From contig CM031857.1 of assembly GCA_018697195.1 (NCBI GenBank), forward strand, positions 60,637,697-60,701,696: 64,000 nucleotides of DNA. Direction: 5' to 3'. The translations under genes and the position numbers were made by a program. Shown here one piece after another: positions 23,509 through 36,789 of the stretch; the first letter of the stretch is position 1; each line of letters opens with the position of its first letter. The stretch is from Certhia americana (Eukaryota; Chordata; Aves; Passeriformes; Certhiidae). The notes beneath the pieces were generated by a model. The model had not been told where the DNA came from, made no database searches, and saw only the letters and a list, made by a program, of their open reading frames with translations.

Positions 23509-24482
23509 TGTACTGGGTTTGCATGGACAGGTTTTGGTAGTGAGGGCAAGGATGTTACAGAGGTAGATTCTGTGAGAAGGTGCCAGAAACTTCTCCCATG
23601 TCTGGCAGAGCTAATGCCAGCTTAGGTCCAAGATGAACCCACCACTCACCAATGCCGAGCCAATCAGAGATGATACTGATGCCTCTGTGATAACATATTT
23701 GAGAAGGAAAAAAATATTGCAAAGAGGTAATTGCACTCAGAGAACAGTGGAGTGAGCAAATGTGAAAGGAATGACTCTGTAGACACCCAGGTCAGTGGAG
23801 AAGCAGGTGGAGAAGGTGATCCAGGCTCTGGATCTGAGATTCCCCTGTAGCCTGTAGTGAAGGCCCTGCCCCAGGAGCTCATAGAGGTCAATGAGGGTGC
23901 AGGGACCTGTAGACTCATGGAGAGAGGAGTCCACGCTAGGATAGCTTTCCTGGTAGGACTTGTGACCTTGTGGGGGACCCATGCTGGAGCAGGTTGTTCT
24001 TGATGGACTGCACCCCATGGAAAGGCACCCATGGTGAAAAAGTTTGGGAAGGATTACAGCCTGTGAAAAGGACTCACACTGGAGAAGTTCATGGAGAATT
24101 GTCTCCTGTGGGAGGGACCCCATATTGAATCAGGGGAAGGACTTCTCTCCTTTAGCAGTGGCAAAGCCAAGGTGTAGTGAACTGACCATAAATCCCATTG
24201 TTCAAGAGGAGGGAAGAGGTAGAAACCAGGAAGGAACAAGGGGCGAGAAGATGTTTTTAACATTTGTTTTACTTCTCATTATCCTACTGTGATTTTGATT
24301 GGCAATAAGTTCCATTAATATCCATCAAGTTGACTCTGTTTTGATGGTAATTGGTTTGTGATCTCTCCCTGTCCTTGACTCATGATTCTTCATTCCCCTG
24401 ACCACTTGTGGAGGGGAGTGGTAGAGCAGTGATAGAGGGGCTTTGGTGGGCACCTGGCATCCAACTAGGTCAAGCCACCACA
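23509..24482 (+). mobile_element. Nearly full-length solo LTR (about 974 bp), probably ERVL-like
   Basis: It starts TGTACTGGGTTTGC and ends AAGCCACCACA, the TG...CA form of a retroviral LTR. The 5-bp flanks (cctgc at 23504-23508 and tctgc at 24483-24487) differ by one base and fit a 5-bp target duplication. A TATA-like ACATATTTGAG lies near 23693. A chain of short degenerate repeats follows (GGGACCCATGCTGGAGCAG, GGACTGCACCCCATGG, GGACTCACACTGGAGAAG, GAGGGACCCCATATTG). The expected polyadenylation signal region near 24303 reads GCAATAAG, so AATAAA is mutated. From memory this matches a widespread avian LTR family; the class III (ERVL) label is an inference from length and the 5-bp duplication. 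No gag or pol lies alongside. Confidence 0.85.
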
Positions 24483-27400
24483 TCTGCAATACTGCCTGTC
24501 CCAGTATTGCACACAGGCATGGAGCAACCTTGGACATAAGATATGGGCCGTGGAACCTGTACCATCTTGCAGCAAAAAGCCTTTTAAGAGCAGATCCACT
24601 GTATCTATTTTCCTCAGGGCTGTTATATACTTAGCCATTCTCATTAAAAGAGGTTCATGATTTACACTGATTTATTGTATCACATTTCAAAACCTCAGTG
24701 ATGACTATGGCTGGTTTATGCAGTAATTGTGACCACCAGTATTACATGATGGCTAAATGTTTTGAAACTTCAGCCTCTGTCTCCAGGGCAAAATTATACT
24801 GTCTTCACAGCAAACAGTGCTAACATTCATTGAGTAGGATACCTGTACCATCTTATCAGCAAATTATCCCAGTTGTCTGGATGATCAGAATATTGATACG
24901 AAGCTAAATTATTCTTTCTTACAAATTTTAAATGTATTTTCTGGTAATTCAAGAGTTGTTAGGCTGCCTATAAGATCAATCTGGTCATAGTCTCCATAAC
25001 ATGGAGCACAATTTTAAAATATGTTCAGAGATACACTGCTGTTTCGAGTCCTGTGACGGCTGGATGTAGTTCAAATATAAGGAAAGTCAACATGCACACC
25101 TACCGGGTCACCCAGTGCTGTGTGCCAGAGTTTCTCTTAAGATTTGCACCTCTTACTGAATTTGTGAGAACTGAGATTTTTCTTCTGTATGTATATACAA
25201 AGCTGCTACAACAGAGTGAGAATGCAGCCCGTATGAGTGCCTGTTATAGAAATGAAAACACAGTAAGAGTCTCACTATATTTATTACTAAGTTTGGAGTG
25301 GAAAAGAATTCTCATTGCTAAAATGTATATGTTTGTATATAAGAATACTAGTTGTTTGGGGCTTTTTTTTCCACAATGCCTTGTACACAAAAACAAGACA
25401 GACAGCTAAGATTAGCACTTTCAAGTAATGAAATCTGAAGAATTCTGAACATAATTCATCAGCAATTATGTTTATGGTTTGTAGGCACTTTTAAATAACT
25501 CATTCTCTGCACCTCATATATTTGCTCTACAGGCAGCTGTTAAAAAGACTTAATGCTGATTTCTGCTTTAATGTATTTCTCCTTGTAGATACAAATTAGT
25601 CTGAGTTTTATAAATAAATAATACAATAAGCTTTGAGGAGCTTCCAAGTGTTAACACCAGTTGAGATATTATTTTAAAAAATAAGGGTTCATAATTAATA
25701 TAAAATCATGCCTTTTTTTATTATTTTAGGGATGAAGAAACTGATATGGAAAAAAAAAAAGGAAAGATTTTCTGTTGCTTTTTGAAGTTTTCTTCTAGGC
25801 TCAAAACACATATTTGGAAATTTTGAAATGTCCAGATGTGGTCCTTCAGCCTCTATTCTTCCTGATGCAGAGATGAGAGAAATCTAACTCTTCCATTTGT
25901 TCTGGTGAGAGCTTGCCTGAAACAACTCTGAAGTACAAATAACTTCAGGATCAGATGCTGGGATGGGAAACAGAGATGAGAAAGAGGGAGAATTTGTATA
26001 AAGTGCTAGGAGTAAATAGGCAGGCAGAGGGGAGAATGGAAACAATCAAGCTGTATCAGCTGAATCTCCCTGAAGGCAGACAACCCCTGATGGGCCAATT
26101 ACTTCATCTCAGCAACAGGAGACAGACATTTTCTGTGGATCCTAGGCTAGTAATACTTTAATGTTGCTGAAACTTGTTGTCAGGTGGCTGCACATAGCAC
26201 AGCTGTGTTCAGAGGTACAATTTCTGCCTAACAGTGATTGAAAACCACTCATCCATGAAAGATGTGGTACAGAAACAGACCAGGCAAGACTTTGACAAGC
26301 AAAGTAGTCTGCAACAGATGAGCAAATTCTGATCCCTGTATTTGCTGGGAGGTTGAGGAGTGAGAGGAATGCTATGCCTGTACTAGTAAATAAATAAGTT
26401 CAGGGCCTTTGCGTCTAGTTCTGAGGCCAAATGTGTTTAAATGGCACAGCACATTGTAGTGACCACACAGCAAAGGTCACACCAAAGTGAGGTGGCTATA
26501 CCTAAACCCAGCTAAAATGGAGTAGTCCTTGTCTTCAGCTGTCCTTGAGCTGTGCTTGACATTATGTGGGAAAGAGGTAGGTGCTGTGGCACAGGACCCA
26601 CCCTCTTGAGAGCAGAAGAGCAAGAATCTGAGCAATAAGAATAGCTTCAGTGTACACCCAGCCTGTCTGTGCCCTAGCCATTTCTTGATACACTCACACA
26701 GAGATTATCAGCAAGTTTCATGACTGTTGAGATCCTTTCTCCTCAGTGATGGTGTCAGATGTGTTTTGTCTTTGCCTTGACTAGGTGCCCTAAACTATAG
26801 AATTGCCATCAAAAGTGTATTTAAATGAAATGCAAGGAGAGTTCTCCCATGCATGGACTGACGTGCACAACAGAAAACTTATCATGCGATACAACCTGTT
26901 ATACCTAAGTTGTTTGCAACCGTTATTAAAAGTGAAAAAATATTTATATACAGGATGCATGTGAATAGCAGAATATTTATTTATAGATATTTTGTTCTAG
27001 TGAAAGGAGCATTTTGCCTAACTAAAATGAAATTCCCATGCAATCTTAGACAAAGACGTGCAGAGCTTTAAGAAGAATATATCCTCCTGGCCCATAAACC
27101 TACACTATTGACTCATAGGCCTAATTGCCTCTGGTTAGTTGAAGAAGTTTGTGTGATTTATTTTACAAAATAGTAGAACTGAATATTTGAAAATATTTGG
27201 TGTGCCATACTTGATGACAACTTTTCAATGTGAGTTATAGTAAAGCATTTGTTAATTGCTGTCTTTCAAACTATTTAGTTAGAAAGCAAGTTTTCATGAG
27301 CATGTCATGATTGTCATTTAATGTCATGGCCAGGCAATGACATTATTTCAACAGGATCTCAGAAATGAGTAACATATACCACAGAGTTTTCTAAAATACA

Positions 27401-30400
27401 GAACACTATGAAGAGAAACTTCCTTCTTCTCTTTGTCCCTTTTTGTGTGTCCTTCTTTATTCACAAAGAAAGTTTCTCTTTTGACCGGATGTGGAAAGTT
27501 CCAGGAACATTATTTTGAAAAAATAGTTTTTTACAGATCATTTAGAGTAGTTTTGGAGAATCCATGGAAATAAGTTTTGCTGGAAAATAGTTTGTTTAAA
27601 ATATTTTAGTTATTTCATAAATATTTAGCAATAGAAGAGCTTCTAGGGTATGTTTATTTGTAATAGTTGTAGTTTAACAGGCCATTTCTGTAAATAGTTG
27701 AATGGTTAATTTATAAATAAAATCACCTGATAGTATTTTTGGTTTCTAAAATAAGAAATCTTGGTTGAGGCTGTTTATTTAAATTGTGGTATAACTAATT
27801 GCACAGCAACATGAAACAGTTTAGCTGAAAAAAAGAAATGTTACTTCTCAAAAAATGGTTAAGAAGAATTTGTCCTTTGTATGTTAAATGTAAACTTTTT
27901 CAACAGTCTAACAGTAAAAAGGGAGCATGTTTGCAACTATGAAACTGGACTATAATTACATACTCAAGGCTTTTCTCAGGAATGGACAGAACATAACAAA
28001 TTGTAATTCTGAACTGTAAATACCATGTGACAAGTCACAGCTTGTGTAGAAATTGTATATTAAGAACCAGAAGATGGTATTAGCTCTAATCCATCAAGGT
28101 CAGAGCCATCTGTGCCTCCCTCTTGACTCGTTCCTTGCTTCATTAGCTACACAGCAGCCTAATTTTGAAGGCACAGTTCCATCTTTCCAGTCAAGTCTGT
28201 GGTTATGGCTCTCCTCTTCCACAAAGAAGTTGGTCTTACAGTACTTGTGCCAGTAAGCTAAGCTAATGTGAAAAATGTAGAGCATGCTGATTTTACCATC
28301 TTTTCAAACAATGTCTTTACTCAATAACATATTCATAAAACTGCACAGACAGATAAGCCCATCTTTTTTGTTCCTTATGTATTACATAATATTCTACTCA
28401 TACGCAACATGTTTTACTCACAGAAGAACAGAGCTATTCACCTAGAGGGATCTGGTTTACCTGTAAAAGGACTCAGCTTCCTGCACAAGACAATCTACTT
28501 ATCTGGTCTGAGCTGGACTTCCCAGGTTTCAAAGGCTGTATCTAAATGATGTGACAGAAGAGTTCTTCCTAATTGTCATGTCAAGGTGCGTAACACAGTC
28601 ACACCCTGACTATGTTGTGGGACAAGACTTGGTGATATTCCCTTTTAGTCTTTGAAGAAAATCAGGCACATAGAAAAGGCAGGAGCAGTGGTGAGCGCCA
28701 TTATGTCCTGATAATTGCACTCTCTTCTCTCCATAGGTGTAATCAGTGTCACTACTTTCTAGGAACCTTAGAATGCTAATCTCAGAAGTGGAAACTCCAG
28801 AACTAGTTAAATATCTTCTGTGTTACTGAAGTTAGGGTATCTTCAAACTATTACATTTCAATTTCATTAGTTTCTTTTTCTTCTCTCTGTTACCAGTCAT
28901 TTTTTTGCATGAGTCTATGTACTGGATGTGGCCCTTGAAGACCTATCCAAATGTATTAACAAGGCAGTACAAACTGGTACTTATATTAATATCGTGTACA
29001 CTGGGTGTAGATTACACTGAGTATTTTTAGGGAAAAGAAACCCAACCATTTGGAGAAACCAAAATAACTGCACTGTCAGTGGATATGGTGAATACCTCAG
29101 AGATGATCCAACAATGCCTCCTCTGCCATGCAAACAAAGTGCTCTGCATGCAAAGAATGGTTTTACTCTGAAGTAGTCCCTCAATGTCAGTTTTATGGTC
29201 AGTCTGTTGGCAAGGAAGTGCAGTGCTCCTGATCAAAACCAGGGCTGGCATTCAATCCAACGTTCACCATTTCCACAGCAGACAAAGGATTTTTTTGCTT
29301 TCACAGCACTGAACCAAACTCATGATAGAATCAGTGTAGCATGATTTAACTATAAGCCACTTAATCTTTTTTCCCTCCATTTCAGTGGGCTTGAGATAGA
29401 ACAGTGCCATTAAGTTGAAACAGTAAAGGAGAAAAAGCTTTTTCGGGCACAAAGGAGAAGTAACGCAGTGCAATAATAAACCTGTCTTTTCACTTCTGTA
29501 TCCAGAAACACAATACTTTGCTCGGATTTAATTTTTGTTTTATTGCTTAAATGGGCCTTGTCAGTGCTTACATAATGTTTTTAAACTTTTATTTTCACAA
29601 CGGGGATTTCATGCCTTCTGTATAATTGAAATGTGTAAAATTACTGTGAAATCTTACTGAAGCATATGCTGAATTTAATATGCATAATATTTAAATTTTT
29701 CTACTGAGAAAGAAAACACTTAGTAGTGTTAGTATGAAACTTAGATTTCATACAACCCTCCATAATTTATGCTATCTGTCTCTGATTTGTGGAAGATTCT
29801 CAATATTCTTATTTATTATGCGAACTATAAAAAAATTTGCTGTAAATCTTGGCATTCATACTAGGTGTTATTTTGGTTTGCCTTACTTGCAAGTTTGAAG
29901 TGCCAGTTTTGACTTTCAGACCCAGCAGCTCTAATTTGTGAGTGGACATGTTCTTGTTCTTTCATGCCCAATGCTGTAGCCCAGATCATATATTTCCTGT
30001 GTAGAAATCTCAACGTCTCTTCAAATATTGGTGTTACTCACTCCATAACTTGGTTATGACTACACTCAGATGCTGTCAGCTCCATTTTTTTGTGCATGGC
30101 TGCTGTGTCTGCAGTCCTTTCAGGATGCTGCATCTCCTGCTCATTGTGTTCCAGGAAAGAGAGCAGATTTCAGAGGGGAGATGAGGACAGTGATAGATAG
30201 CATCAGGAGGATTAACTGCAAGGTATGGCATGTCTAAACAGTTTGAAATACAAGCAGGAGGAAAGTGATGGGAAGAAAATGATGGAGATGACAATGATTG
30301 GGAGAAAACAATTGTATTATTTGTGGAAAAGGTTGATGTCATGATTTAGGAATGATCTGCTTCAATTTAGCAATTCCACTAAAAAGAAAAGCACAAACTG

Positions 30401-32002
30401 CTCCTGTCCCCGCTCTGGTGTCATTTATATTTATCTGACAAAAGGCAGAGATTATGATTTAATGGAAAAAGCAGTGAGATAAGCAGCTGAACAGTAGCAG
30501 CAGCAATGCTGATAACAACAGTATAGAAAAAAGAGGATGATTCATGTGCAGAACCAAGCTGAGACAATGGACAATGGCAGATATGCCTATGCTTTTCCTC
30601 CCTGACTGCTACCTCATCTCCTTCTCAGTAGTCCCTTACTTCCCCACCCTAGTGGCAATGTGAGGTGGTATAGAATAACAACATAGACATGCCCACATGG
30701 CTGCAAAATCCATCCCCTCATGGCTACTGTAGAAAAATGATCTCTGTCCTGCCTAAAACAAGGACAGTTAGGAAGCATGAGAAGGTAACATGGAAAGATA
30801 GCTGAAGGAAAAGATAAAAGAAAAGAAATTATGTGTGAAAATGGGAAACTGTATACCTCATGTATCACTGAGGATCTGCTGCAAGACATTTTGAAGTTAA
30901 TGAGTGTGATTTAACTGGATCTATAATGATAAAATACACAATACAAATAAGTATTTCATTGGACCCTTTAAACCTGGTTCTAGATATATGGAAAATAAGA
31001 AGCCATGCATACTAAAATGTGATAGCATTGCTGGCAAGACTTGAGATATGAGAAGAAAATATGACGGTTTGTAGGAAGTGCATTTGTTTTGTGATGAATT
31101 TCAACCAAGGTAAATAAATGGGAAAATAAGTTTTACTTAGAAAAATGAATCAGAGAAACATGAAGTAATTTGGATACAAAAAGGCCGGAGGATGAAGTTT
31201 TATCTAATTTCCTTTGATTTAAGGGCAAGAAAATTTACCCAAATAAACAAAAATTATTTTCTATATTCCTGATTCTGGATTTATATAATTTATGTTTCAG
31301 TTGTACACATTGTTTCCCAGTAAATTAGGTTATTTAACTTGGAGATTGCAGACATTTAAGTCATGATTTATTTAGATTGTCCTATGCATACATAATAAAT
31401 TTTACATCTTTATTGTGCTAAGATGAGAGCTAGGCTGTGCACTGTGGGCTTTATTTTAATGAAGTTCAATGGCAGAGTTTGGAAAGCATTCAGATCACTG
31501 GGGAAAAAGAAGTCACAAGGTAAAAGCAAGCAAGTTCTCAGAGAAGTTTCATTTATAAATAGATATATATGACTGACTCCTCAAGTTTATCTATTATTGC
31601 TCACTTCACATTATGCGGCCATTTAGGCTGGATGTGTGAAGATTATTTTTGGTAAGATTAATAAGGAAATAAGAAGTAATAGTTTTTTTATCTTTTTTTT
31701 GTTTGTTTGTTTTGATCAGAGGGGTTGCATCTAATTCTGTGGTGACAACTGATGGGACAATATTTATGTCATTTTCAACGTACTTTTTGAACTGTCACTA
31801 TGTAATTATCAGAAGAATTACATTGCATCCAGATGACTAAGACCAACAAATATATAGGATCACCATTGCCCCTGTATCTTTATCATTTTTATTGTAGCAG
31901 AGTCATAATAGACACATTGATTGCTCTGTCTCAAGGTACATACATCAAGTCTTACACATTTTTTTGATTAGGAGTTTTAAATCTAGTAGTTTATAACTAG
32001 TG
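24483..32002. other. 7.5 kb of non-coding DNA without recognised repeats
   Basis: The longest gap here. It is mostly AT-rich, with slightly GC-richer patches at 26400-26700, 28430-28720 and 29060-29260 that I could not identify, and a purine-rich plus strand at 30160-30320. The plus frame at 25053-25409 (118 codons) and the minus frames at 30076-30342 and 30614-30889 show no domain. No transfer RNA or other structured RNA gene was seen. Confidence 0.5.
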
Positions 32003-32345
32003 ATAGGATGGTTTTGCTTGGAAGGGACCATTGAAAGTTACCTAGTTTAACCCCCCTTACTATGGCTAGGAACTTCTTCAACTAGGCCAGGTTGCTCAGA
32101 ACTCCATCCAACCTCACCTTGAACACTTCCAATGATGGGACATCCCTAACTTCTCTGTGCCACTTGTTCCTGTCTCTTCACCATCGGTGTCCTGCTCCTG
32201 CTGGCCACACTATTGTTGATACAGGCCAGGATGCCACTGACCTTCTTGGCCACCTGGGCACTGCTGGCTCATGTTCAGTAGCTGTTCATCAACATCCCCA
32301 GGTCCCTCCCAAAGGGGTCCTGCAGGACAGATTGGATGACCATAT
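32003..32345 (-). mobile_element. CR1 LINE with internal deletion, minus strand
   Basis: On the plus strand, ATAGGATGGTTTTGCTTGGAAGGGACC leads into AGGCCAGGTTGCTCAGAACTCCATCC and CACTTCCAATGATGGGACATCC, the standard reversed CR1 3' end. At about 32180 the text jumps to GATACAGGCCAGGATGCCACTGACC...TTGGCCACCTGGGCA...CCCCAGGTCCCTCCC, which belongs several hundred bases further into the CR1 RT region. About 300 bp of CR1 is therefore missing inside the copy. Confidence 0.92.
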
Positions 32346-33684
32346 GCTATTCCTGTAAACAAAAACAATTCTTCCACCTTTGAGTAGGTGCCAGGCAGTA
32401 TTGGAATCGTATAATGAAAAAAAAAATAATTGAAAATATTTAATGAAGCACTCTCTTTACTGAAAACTGAACCTCTGTTGGAACTGGATCTTTCATTTGG
32501 AACATGTCCATTCCAAGAAAGGAAGAGGCTGAACAAACAATTTTAACTTTTTGTTCTTATTTTTTTAACACTGGGTGTTCTGGTTTGGAATCTATATTTT
32601 TCATTTATTTCATTTTGGTTAGTGTATCACATGATATATGTTTTTTCATACCTATTTTTGACACTAAAAATGGAAATTTTCAATGATTTTTTTTCTAGAC
32701 TTTTTTACTTAGACTCCTTTTTCTTTAATTTCACAACAGTTTAAAAATACTTTATTTTCTTTGATGTGTTAGAATTTTTCTTTTGGTAATTTAAGAAATT
32801 CTCAGCATGAACTACCATGCTGACTATCATTTTAATGAAGATGAATCTTTTTTTATGGCACTTGTACCCTAGAGTCTTGGCTTGTTTGCTATTTATGGTA
32901 AGTGTACCTGAGTAATTGTCTTTTTTTGCTGTACTAGACAGTTGCAGTAAAGGCAGACTACTTGCATATGTATATATATGCATGTCTATGCATACTCACT
33001 ACTCTGGCCCTCTGACAGGCTTTTATCTCTGTGTGTGTGTGTTTGTTCATTTTCACAGTTTGTTTTTTTTGCAGCCAATGACCTGCAGGCCATGATCTGG
33101 TCTTGGGTTTAATTAGATATAAATTGGCTATTTCTTTATGTTTCTCTTTTTCTATAAAGGATTCAACAACAAGGTTTCTGCTGTGGTATTATGACAATAT
33201 ATTTTTTGTTTTGTTAAGGTAAGAGTTTAGTATAAACAAAAGATCAGGCATCATAAAATTGATAAAAATCAGATAATTTGATACAAAGATCAGTGGTTCA
33301 GTATCTTTTGAAATGTTTTTACATTTCTGCAAAATATATTTTCTTTTGTCAAGGTCTCTGACATGTATTCATAGTTGTGAGATAATGTCCACATTTCAGC
33401 TGGTAGGGAGTTAATTTATTACTAGTAGCTGATGGAGTTCTGTGTTTTGGATTAAGTATGAGGACATTATTGATAACATGCTGATCTTTTGTTTATTGTT
33501 AAGTAGTACTTACTCTAAATCAAAGAATTTTCAGTTTCCCATGCTCTGCCAGTGAGCAGATGCACATGAAGCTTGGAGTAAGCATTTCCAGGATAGCTGA
33601 TGCAAGCTCATCAAGGAGATATTCCATACTATAGAATAATATGCCCATTATACAAACTGGGGGAAGCTGGCTTGAGGATGCTGC
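32346..33684. other. AT-rich non-coding DNA
   Basis: It contains a short (TG)6 run at about 33030-33042 and a TATATATA patch near 32970. No gene or interspersed repeat was recognised. Confidence 0.55.
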
Positions 33685-33879
33685 TTGCTATTTGGGATGG
33701 GCAAGGCATCAGTCAGTTCATTAAAATTATTATTATTATTATTTTACTTTATTTACATTATTAAGTTGTTTTTATCTCAACCCATGAGTTTTTCCTTTGC
33801 TCTTCCCAGTTTTCCTCCCCATCCCACTAGGGAGCAACTGTGTGGTGCTTCATTGATGGCTGGGGTTAAACCAAGTGCA
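33685..33879 (+). mobile_element. 3' fragment of an endogenous-retrovirus LTR, plus strand
   Basis: The ordered blocks are GGGATGGGCAAGGCATCAGTCAG, an (ATT)n stretch, TTAAGTTGTTTTTATCTCAACCCATGAGTTTT, TCCTCCCCATCCCACTAGGG, TGTGTGGTGCTTCATTGATGGCTGGGGTTAAACCA. These match the 3' half of a common avian LTR as I remember it. A deletion removes sequence between the first block and the ATT run. The expected 3' terminus is degraded, and neither a primer-binding site nor retroviral genes follow. The class II (ERVK-like) assignment is from memory and uncertain. Confidence 0.75.
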
Positions 33880-34087
33880 AAGTGCAGTATTGCACTCTTC
33901 CTGGATATGGCAGTGTCATTATAGAAAACTCATTAGAAATAAAGACAAAAGTTTTGTTTCTTTCCTTTGAATGCTTTTGCTTTCAAAACTGTACTTTGCA
34001 CCCTTTCTCTCCTATTCCTCTCACATAAAGGCACAACATTAAATGCTTGCTTCTTTTAGCCAGGAGAAGCCTCCCATCTTTTGTTTG

Positions 34088-34500
34088 TAGAATCACAGAA
34101 TCAAAGAGTGGGTCAGGTCAGAAGGGACCACATATGGTCCAACCACCCTGCTCAGGCAGGATTATCCTAGAACACATGGCACAAATTATGTCCACATGGT
34201 TTTTGAATCTCTCCAGTGAGGAAGGTTCCACAACCTCTCTGGACAGTCTGTTCCAGTGCTCAGACATCGCACAGTAAAAAAAGCTCTTCCTCCTATTCAG
34301 GTGTAACTTCCTGTGCACCTGTTTCTACCCATTGCTTCATTTCCTACTTCTGGGCATCACTGAGAAGAGCCTGGCCCATCCTTTTGACCCCCTCCCTTCA
34401 TACTGTAGACATTGATGAGGTGCCCTCTCAGTCATCTCTTGAAGAGGCTGGACAGGCCCAACTTTCTCAGCCTTTCCTCATAAGAGAGATGCTCCACTAA
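34088..34500 (-). mobile_element. CR1 LINE, 5'-truncated, minus strand
   Basis: It begins with the octamer remnant TAGAATCACAGAATCAAAGAG, then GGTCAGAAGGGACCACATATGGTCCAACCACC. Reversed CR1 3' blocks follow: CACAACCTCTCTGGACAGTCTGTTCCAGTGCTC, GAGGTGCCCTCTCAG and CAGCCTTTCCTCATAAGAGAGATGCTCCA at the 5' limit. The sequence around TGGTCCAACCACCCTGCTC differs from the CR1 copies at 43574 and 62616, so a different subfamily is likely. Confidence 0.94.
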
Positions 34501-36789
34501 AGGTGTGCCATCCTTCAGATATTGAGGGTGTAGGGCAGAGCATAGATGGTGACAGAAGGGTGCTTTGACAGCCACTGGGATGACCAGTAGTGCACCAGGT
34601 CTAGAATACATCCAGAGGCTCTAGTCTGAAGTTAATGGAAGGTGGTCAAGAGACAAAGCTGTGGTATAGATCAGGGCCAGAGACAGTGCTGGAGAGTTGA
34701 GCTGCTGTGGGGCTTCTGGAACCACAGACTAACAGCTCTGGGAGGAGCCAAAATGCTGCCCTAGGCCATGGGCAAGTTGGCCACAGCACTGGAGGTGGCT
34801 GGGAGAGGATGATGAAGTCTGTGAATGACCCCTGGATCCTAACACTGCTATGGATAGATCCTGAGTTCTTGTTCCAAGGACAATGTATGTCTCTGGAGCT
34901 ATATCCCAAGTTCAGCATGTGAGATTCAGCTTCCATTACTGGAATCTGCATGTGAAATTAAGGACTAGGTTTGCTGCTAGAAAGATGAGATATGATCTCT
35001 TGTCAGATAATGAAATCTAAAGCTATCTTAAAATTTACATTTATAAGATTTCACACTAGGTGTTCTGTAGTCTCCTTTGGGACAAAAAACTATTGAATCC
35101 TGGCAAAGGGTGCTACCATTGATTTTATTAAGATTAATCTAAAACTTAAAACTTCTCTGTCTTATAACTTTCTTATAGAAAGTTGAAGCTATTTTTAAAA
35201 AAAAAATTTCTTTAACATCTATTTTCAGCTGTCTTTCTTCAGATAATTGTAGGTATCCAGGCAGTTATCTATCTAACAGACTTTTTTGGTTTCAAATATA
35301 TGTATTTAAGCTACTTTTCTCTGCGTGGATTTATATATCTGACATTCTTGTATCCATTCCTAATGGATATATTTTTCTATAGTGTACCCTTTCCATTTAT
35401 TTTTTGTTTGCTTCTTTGGGAAAAAAAAAAGAAGTAATTCTATGCATTCTTGTCTGAGGCATATGAGAAAAGAATAGTACATATGCTATAAATACAACTG
35501 AGGCTTTAGCTGAATTCCCTTGAATCTTTTTTAATTCTTTTCCTAAATAAATTTTCCACCAGGATAACCTACAAAATTGCGGAAGAACAGTCTCAAATCA
35601 AAACAGACAAGGCAAATGGAAAAATGATTTTCAGTAACAATAGCTGGACATATGTTATATTATGAAATATGATGAAATGGTGTGAATTTTTAAAGAAAGC
35701 TGCATTACATTCCTTTATATTCTTCCACTGCACTTTATCACTGTCACTTTTAAAGTAGGAATCACCTTCTGGTAGTTCTTATCCAAGTATCGTTATTTGT
35801 TTGTGTTTGCTATAAGCTGGCCCTCAGCTATCAAACTAATGGGCCTAAGTTTATATTTAAGTACCTAAAGCATCATGCTTAAATGCAGATTTCTTTCTTT
35901 AAGCACACTATGTGAAAATTGGTTTCCTTAAAATATATTTATAAAATTCAGACTCAGGAATTATAATATATTTCAGTTTTACTAAAAATGGTATTTTTAA
36001 GTGCTGTCTTTTAGGTGTAGATCTCTCACATTCACTTTATTGTGCATAAATATGATTTGAAAGTTGTGCATAATAATACTCTTGAGAGGCCAGAATGTTT
36101 ATTATTTGTCACTATTACAATCGGTTCATGTATGACAAAGTTTTGTACTTACTTGATAGTTAAGAATTGTAGCTTTTGCATTTGATGAAAGCTGAGAAGG
36201 GTGTTTTTTCAGTCTGTTCTATACAAAAAAATATTCATAAGTCAATACTAAGGAGATGAGATACTTTCTTTTTCACTTTTCTTTTGTTCTGAACATTACG
36301 GTACCGAGTACACATAATGGCAAATATATTTTGCCTGGGTTGTCAGTAGTTATACAACAAAGAACAGTCTGGAGAGCTGGCTTCTCCTGCTTTTACAGTT
36401 TAATGATGTCACATCAGATCTGAAAATGCTCTCTATTTTTCATAAGGCAGAGACAGATGCCCAAGTTAGGATCCCTTGCAGTCTGGACCATCTTCTATTG
36501 CATCCCGAGTCTTTGAAACTGACTTAGAAAAGGGAAGTGTGTAACCCTGAATTTGCTACTAGATGGTAGAACATTTTCACTAATGACATACACTGAGTTA
36601 ATCCTAGGGTGAACAAACTCTAGCAATTTGAGACAAGAATAAAAATCAGGTTACATATTATGACACAATAGATTTTGAAGTTCTCTTTAGGACTCTGGTT
36701 TGATACGTTTGATCAAGTGGTACAAACGCTGGCCAAAGACATTCCTATGTTTGTTTTCAGTCTCTCTCAATGTTCCGTTGTTTTGCACC
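34501..36789. other. Non-coding DNA; left part GC-richer and unidentified
   Basis: The first 420 bases after the CR1 (34501-34920) are markedly GC-richer, with plus (34707-34922) and minus (34646-34951) frames. They match no CR1 or LTR family I know. They may be another decayed repeat or sequence carried by the CR1 insertion. From 34950 on it is ordinary AT-rich DNA. Confidence 0.45.

Noticed and set aside
23664..24263. Overlapping minus-strand frames of 69-128 codons
   Set aside because: They lie antisense to the plus-strand LTR at 23509-24482. They are by-products of its GC-rich repeats.
22331..24482. The two LTRs as the ends of one provirus
   Set aside because: They are in opposite orientations, differ in extent, and the 0.9-kb spacer shows no retroviral gene remnants.
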